NCBI GenBank assembly: GCA_007136585.1
Contig: SLGR01000200.1
Coordinates: 1-9,600 of the forward strand
Origin: Candidatus Sumerlaeota bacterium
GTDB lineage: Bacteria > CG03 > SLGR01
Direction of reading: 5' to 3'
DNA length: 9,600 nucleotides
Shown here: positions 6,508 to 9,600 of the stretch, in pieces
Layout of the letters: each line of letters starts with the position of its first letter
Numbering within the stretch: the first letter of the stretch is position 1
The notes under the pieces: generated by a model
Told to the model about the DNA's origin: nothing
The model's input: only the letters and a program-made list of their open reading frames with translations
Databases searched by the model: none
Position numbers and translations under genes: made by a program

Positions 6508-6548
6508 ATACCCCTTATCAGCGGCGCCTTCGGGACCTGGGCGGTTTT
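6502..6548. terminator. candidate bidirectional terminator between convergent blocks
   Basis: CGCTGA (6502-6507, containing the plus-strand stop) and TCAGCG (6518-6523, containing the minus-strand stop) form an inverted repeat around a 10-nt spacer, extendable to 8 bp with one bulge. A second, weaker pairing, CGCC (6525-6528) with GGCG (6540-6543), is followed by GTTTT on the plus strand. Neither is a textbook rho-independent terminator, but the site between convergent genes makes termination here plausible. Confidence 0.35.
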
Positions 6549-6946
6549 ATAATCTCGTGAAATACAAAGGATGAGAGAAACTCCGGGGTTCCGGGACGTG
6601 GCAGTCCGATCCCGGGTCCGGTATTCTTTTTAAGCGGTCTCCGGGGCGTCTGTTTCTCTATCTCAGGCTCCGGAGGAAGGGCAGAAGTCTCTGGAATTGT
6701 TATCTCCTTGTCTTTCTGATTATCTTTATAGCCGTACCCGTATCTGTATCCGGGTTTGGGGGAGGGCCTTTCACCTGAATCTGATCTTCCGGAAGAACTT
6801 CCGCGGGAAGGAGTCCGGGGAGTCGGGGCCTCTTGACGCTTTTTCTTTGAATAGTCCAGGTAAACGCTTACGCCAACCCATGTTATTGCAATAATAACAA
6901 AAGCTGTGTTGAGAATATCCGAGAGGTCAAATTCCAGGCTGCTCAT
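6518..6946 (-). CDS. Unrecognised small single-TM Pro/Arg/Ser-rich protein, third gene of nfeD-floA block
   Basis: I do not recognise this 142-residue protein. It has a short acidic N-terminus and one TM helix (about 13-31, ending in DYSKKKRQ, so N-out/C-in by the positive-inside rule). A long low-complexity tail follows, rich in Pro, Ser, Arg and Gly, with a GYRYGYGYK stretch (66-74). It ends in a more ordered-looking piece, PGTPEFLSSFVFHEIIKPP (118-136), followed by RSRRRR. The hydrophobic 'FVFHEII-PPR' tail is the part most likely to be conserved and to bind a partner. It starts 11 bp after the floA stop with only a weak SD (AGAGG, or GGG farther away), so it is probably co-transcribed with nfeD and floA. 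A role as a microdomain accessory or scaffold protein is an inference from the neighbours only. Steady coding-like composition and tight packing support it as real. Confidence 0.65.
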   Translation of the reverse strand: MSSLEFDLSDILNTAFVIIAITWVGVSVYLDYSKKKRQEAPTPRTPSRGSSSGRSDSGERPSPKPGYRYGYGYKDNQKDKEITIPETSALPPEPEIEKQTPRRPLKKNTGPGIGLPRPGTPEFLSSFVFHEIIKPPRSRRRR

Positions 6947-6957
6947 AACCTCTGACC

Positions 6958-7968
6958 CTAATCTTCCTGGTTCTCTTTATCTCCCATTTCAGAGATAGCG
7001 TCCCTCATCTTTGTGTCGGATTTTATGTTATTGAGGTTGTAATAATCCATTACACCCAGGTTCCCGTTTCTGAAGGCCTCGGCTATGGCTTCGGGGACCT
7101 TGCTCTCTGCCAGGACAACCTTTGCCCTGTTCTCCTCTATCTTTGCTCTCATCTCCTGCTCCACGGCCACCGCCATGGCCCGTCTCTCTTCCGCTTTGGC
7201 CTGGGCCACGTTCTTATCGGCCTCCGCCTGAGCGGTCTGGAGTTCCGAACCGATGTTTCTTCCAACATCTATATCGGCTATATCTATGGAGAGTATCTCA
7301 AAGGCCGTCCCCGAATCAAGACCTTTCTCCAGGACCCGTTTGGTTATAAGGTCGGGATTTTCCAGAACCTCGTTATGTGTCTTTGAGGAGCCTATAGTGG
7401 TTACTACCCCCTCGCCTACCCGGGCTATGATCGTCTCTTCCGTAGCGCCTCCGATCAGCCGGTCTATATTGGCCCGGACGGTTACACGGGCCTTTGCCTT
7501 TAGCTGTATCCCGTCGCCTGCCACTGCCTCTATTTTAGTTTTTCCGGAGCTCTGAGAAGGGCAGTCTATAACCTTCGGATTTACGCTGGTCTGGACCGCT
7601 TCAAGGACATTTCTTCCCGCCAGGTCGATTGCCGTGGCTTTGGTGAAATCTAGAGTTATACTTGCCTTGTTAGCCGCGATGAGGGCCTTTACTACCGCAT
7701 ATACATTTCCCCCTGCCAGGTAATGGGCCTCCAGATGATGGGGGGAGAGGGAGAGTCCCGCCTTGGTCCCCATGATCATGGCCTGTACGATTGTGGAGGG
7801 GGCAACTTTACGCAGCTTCATTCCCACCAGGTTGGCAAAACTTATCTTTACACCCGAAAGACGGGCCTGGAACCAGAGACCGAAAAACGATATGACTATA
7901 ATCGCTACTACAAGAAGTATAAATCCCAGGACAACAATCAGTAAGTTCACAGCGCTTGCATTGTTCAT
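6958..7968 (-). CDS. floA: Flotillin-like protein FloA
   Basis: This 336-residue membrane-associated scaffold protein is close in length to Bacillus FloA (about 331). It has an N-terminal TM/hairpin segment (about 9-33). The cytoplasmic SPFH-like region is recognisable by [15 protein letters not shown] (161-175), the [14 protein letters not shown] run (181-194) and [16 protein letters not shown] (225-240). An Ala/Glu-rich helix (about 242-300, [20 protein letters not shown]) then mediates oligomerisation in this family, and a [16 protein letters not shown] tail (308-323) is also typical. FloA assembles with NfeD-type proteins into functional membrane microdomains that help organise signalling and secretion complexes; this is established in Bacillus and inferred here. 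The SD AGGAGA (complement of 7977-7982) is ideally placed 8 nt before the ATG. The stop of nfeD is only 3 bp upstream, so the two are one operon. No missing or odd segment seen. Confidence 0.96.
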   Translation of the reverse strand: MNNASAVNLLIVVLGFILLVVAIIVISFFGLWFQARLSGVKISFANLVGMKLRKVAPSTIVQAMIMGTKAGLSLSPHHLEAHYLAGGNVYAVVKALIAANKASITLDFTKATAIDLAGRNVLEAVQTSVNPKVIDCPSQSSGKTKIEAVAGDGIQLKAKARVTVRANIDRLIGGATEETIIARVGEGVVTTIGSSKTHNEVLENPDLITKRVLEKGLDSGTAFEILSIDIADIDVGRNIGSELQTAQAEADKNVAQAKAEERRAMAVAVEQEMRAKIEENRAKVVLAESKVPEAIAEAFRNGNLGVMDYYNLNNIKSDTKMRDAISEMGDKENQED

Positions 7969-7971
7969 ATT

Positions 7972-9435
7972 TTATGTCTCCTTTTCAACCAGAATCCTGT
8001 TTTCTTTTACCTCGATCACCCGAACCTTCTCGCCTTTTGCAATAAACCCGTGGGCGGAGATTCCGTCATGAATCTTATCCCCGAACCGTACTCTGCCCAC
8101 CGGACGGAGATCCGAGAGAACTGTCCCGGTTCTCCCTTCTTCCGGCTTTCCTTCTTCTTCTTTTTCTTCGGATCCTGTCTCCCGGGCGCTCTCTCCTCCA
8201 AGGGTATCGGTTAGGACCGTACTGCTTAGTCCCGGTATTCGGTGGAGGTTCTGAAGAAGGGCCAGGCTTCCGAAAATCCCTGCGACCAGACTTACCATCA
8301 TAAGCAGAAGCGTTCCTCTGAGGGTTTCGAAATCCCAGGGGTGGCGGGGGATGGTATAGGGGCTGAGCGAGAGGTAAAGGGCCAGGAGGACGAGTATTAT
8401 TCCTCCTATACCTGCGATCCCGAAACCGGGAAGGATGAAGAGTTCTATAACGATAAGGAGTATCCCGACGGCAAATATTATTATATCAGTCCATTCGGCA
8501 AGATGCACTATATGCCTGGAAAAGAAGAAAAGAGCAAAAAATGAAAGTCCGATAAGTGCCGGCAACCCCAGTCCGGGCTCCTCCAGTTCCAGGAAAAGGA
8601 ATATGAACCCGAGGCTCATCATAATAGAGCTTACAGCCGAACCTGTAAGAAAAGAAGCCAGGCGTTCCGCCCAGGTTTTATCAAGGTTTTTCAGGGAAAG
8701 ATGCCCCAGCCCTTCGTTGGAGAGCATCTCCCCCGGGGTCTGGAAAATGCCGGAGGCCACCCCGTGTCTGAGAGCTTCGTTATAAGAGAGGTTAAGGAGT
8801 TTTCCTGCAGGGCTGATAGCGGGTCCCGGGATAAGGGTAATTCCCTCCTGTTCATACATCCCGGCCTGGTCCGGGGTGAGGTACCTGGTTTCTCCGTTTA
8901 AGGTATACTCCCTTACATCAAGGCTCTTGTCAACCATCGCCGCTGCTATATTAACGGGGTAGTTGTTTTTCTCGGCGGTTGCCCTGAACTTGCTTCTTAT
9001 AGCCGAAACGTATTTTTCGCCGGCATCCCGGCCTTCCCCGGTAAGCGGGGCGGCTGATCCGATGGAGCTTCCTTCCCGCATAAATATTCTACTGCATCCC
9101 AGTGCTATGAGCGCCCCCGCCGACCAGGCCTTATCCTCTATAAAGGCGTAAACGGGTATCCCTTCCGCTGTTTCAATTGCTTTGAGTATCTCAAGGGTAG
9201 CGTCAACACGCCCTCCGAAAGTATCAATACCTATTATTATCAGGGCCGCTTCTTTGCTTACAGCTTCCCGGATACCTCTTTGAAGAAAACCCGATACCCC
9301 GAAAGATATCTCATCGTCAACCGGGATATAATATGCTGTTCCGGCGGAATCAGTGTAAGATGCTGTTGAAATCAGGAAGGGTATAAAAAGTGAGAAAATG
9401 AGCAGCAGAATTGGAATTATTTTGTACCCTCGCAT
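7972..9435 (-). CDS. nfeD: NfeD-family membrane serine protease homologue (ClpP-like + NfeD)
   Basis: I start this protein at the ATG at 9435 (487 residues). An in-frame start at 9495 also exists, but it lies upstream of the promoter described below. From the 9435 start, residues 1-25 form a clean signal peptide ending STA-SYT. A ClpP/SppA-like domain follows (about 35-240): oxyanion-type IDTFGG (70-75), nucleophile candidate Ser105 in AWSAGALIALG, and Lys141 (GEKYV) as the likely partner in a Ser-Lys dyad like that of archaeal PH1510. Several TM helices come next (about 268-360) with ELxxPGxGL and ELFILPGFGIAG motifs, and another at about 372-392. An acidic linker leads to the C-terminal NfeD OB-fold (about 436-487, DLRPVGRVRFGD onward). 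This is the long NfeD form. It pairs with FloA/stomatin proteins, which are either substrates or partners. floA follows after 3 bp. The active-site assignment is by motif only. Confidence 0.93.
   Translation of the reverse strand: MRGYKIIPILLLIFSLFIPFLISTASYTDSAGTAYYIPVDDEISFGVSGFLQRGIREAVSKEAALIIIGIDTFGGRVDATLEILKAIETAEGIPVYAFIEDKAWSAGALIALGCSRIFMREGSSIGSAAPLTGEGRDAGEKYVSAIRSKFRATAEKNNYPVNIAAAMVDKSLDVREYTLNGETRYLTPDQAGMYEQEGITLIPGPAISPAGKLLNLSYNEALRHGVASGIFQTPGEMLSNEGLGHLSLKNLDKTWAERLASFLTGSAVSSIMMSLGFIFLFLELEEPGLGLPALIGLSFFALFFFSRHIVHLAEWTDIIIFAVGILLIVIELFILPGFGIAGIGGIILVLLALYLSLSPYTIPRHPWDFETLRGTLLLMMVSLVAGIFGSLALLQNLHRIPGLSSTVLTDTLGGESARETGSEEKEEEGKPEEGRTGTVLSDLRPVGRVRFGDKIHDGISAHGFIAKGEKVRVIEVKENRILVEKET
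7977..7982 (-). promoter_or_regulatory. Shine-Dalgarno of floA
   Basis: AGGAGA on the minus strand lies 8 nt upstream of the floA ATG (7968) and overlaps the last codons of nfeD. It is strong, which fits FloA being made in larger amount than NfeD from a shared transcript. Confidence 0.75.
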
Positions 9436-9445
9436 AATAAGTGAA

Positions 9446-9474
9446 ATTATAAGTAATTTAAATAACCAAGTCAA
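9446..9474 (-). promoter_or_regulatory. near-consensus sigma70-type promoter of the nfeD-floA block
   Basis: Read on the minus strand, TTGACT (9474-9469) is followed by exactly 17 bp and a perfect TATAAT (9451-9446). The predicted transcription start is at about 9438-9439, only about 3-4 nt before the ATG at 9435. This placement rules out the in-frame ATG at 9495 for this transcript and predicts a nearly leaderless mRNA, in keeping with the lack of an SD before 9435. An additional upstream promoter giving a longer leader cannot be excluded. Confidence 0.7.
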
Positions 9475-9483
9475 AGAACCGAT

Positions 9484-9526
9484 TTGCCTCATCAAAATTC
9501 TAAACGAAAGCCTTTCGTTGCCTCAT
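9484..9526. repeat. imperfect direct repeat and hairpin upstream of the nfeD promoter
   Basis: TTGCCTCAT occurs at 9484-9492 and again at 9518-9526. Each copy is followed by an A-rich stretch ending in CTAAA, giving a repeat period of 34 bp; a looser third match (TTGCGCCTC) lies near 9555. Between the first two copies, AACGAAA (9503-9509) and TTTCGTT (9513-9519) form a 7-bp inverted repeat with a 3-nt loop. The position just upstream of the -35 element would suit a regulator binding site. Read leftwards, the hairpin with its T-rich flank could instead terminate a gene lying beyond the window. Confidence 0.45.
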
Positions 9527-9600
9527 TTAAAAATCTAAAGATATGATTTTCCAATTGCGCCTCCAAATACTACTAATTTTTTGTTTTTTTCTTCAAGTAC
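9496..9600. other. AT-rich non-coding right flank
   Basis: I see no supported gene here. The sequence is AT-rich, holds part of the repeat/hairpin cluster, and has T-rich tracts from about 9577. It is the upstream region of the minus-strand block; what lies beyond is not visible. Confidence 0.6.

Noticed and set aside
9436-9495. 20 extra N-terminal residues of NfeD from the upstream ATG at 9495
   Set aside because: The stretch contains the -35 and -10 elements and the extension spoils an otherwise standard signal peptide beginning at 9435.

Overview
The window holds eight protein-coding genes in two convergent blocks. Five lie on the plus strand (207-6507) and three on the minus strand (9435-6518), and the blocks meet tail to tail with only 10 bp between their stop codons. 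I see no RNA genes, insertion sequences, integrases, CRISPR arrays or other signs of recent mobility. The coding DNA is of medium G+C with many AGG/AGA arginine and ATA isoleucine codons. The two outer non-coding flanks (1-206 and 9436-9600) are clearly AT-rich. Gene content points to a free-living, probably anaerobic or fermentative bacterium of a poorly sampled lineage; I cannot name the phylum reliably.

Plus-strand block. A well-preserved glutamate dehydrogenase (gdhA) is preceded by an AT-rich leader and a strong Shine-Dalgarno. 36 bp later comes a 1066-residue protein with four parts: an N-terminal GAF-like sensor region, a PEP-synthase/PPDK-type ATP-binding domain, a conserved block of unknown function in place of the phosphohistidine domain, and a C-terminal polymerase-beta-type nucleotidyltransferase domain. 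A GTG-started Icc-like metallophosphoesterase follows after 14 bp. These three look like one transcription unit linking glutamate/2-oxoglutarate metabolism to a putative phospho- or nucleotidyl-transfer regulator and a phosphoesterase. After a 66-bp gap with a possible promoter and a small hairpin come two small membrane proteins that overlap by 4 bp: a stand-alone two-TM HAMP protein with no output domain, and a one-TM protein whose extracytoplasmic part resembles a pilin-like fold.

Minus-strand block. An NfeD-family membrane serine protease homologue (nfeD) is followed after 3 bp by the flotillin-like protein FloA, and after 11 bp by a small one-TM, proline/arginine-rich protein that I do not recognise. 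NfeD and FloA are a classic pair that organises functional membrane microdomains. The block is driven by an almost consensus sigma70-type promoter (TTGACT, 17 bp, TATAAT). Its predicted start site lies about 3 nt before the ATG, so the nfeD message is predicted to be nearly leaderless.

Most interesting are the dikinase-like/nucleotidyltransferase fusion sandwiched between gdhA and a phosphoesterase (a conceivable but unproven reversible-modification module), the HAMP/pilin-like membrane pair, and the uncharacterised third member of the nfeD-floA operon.
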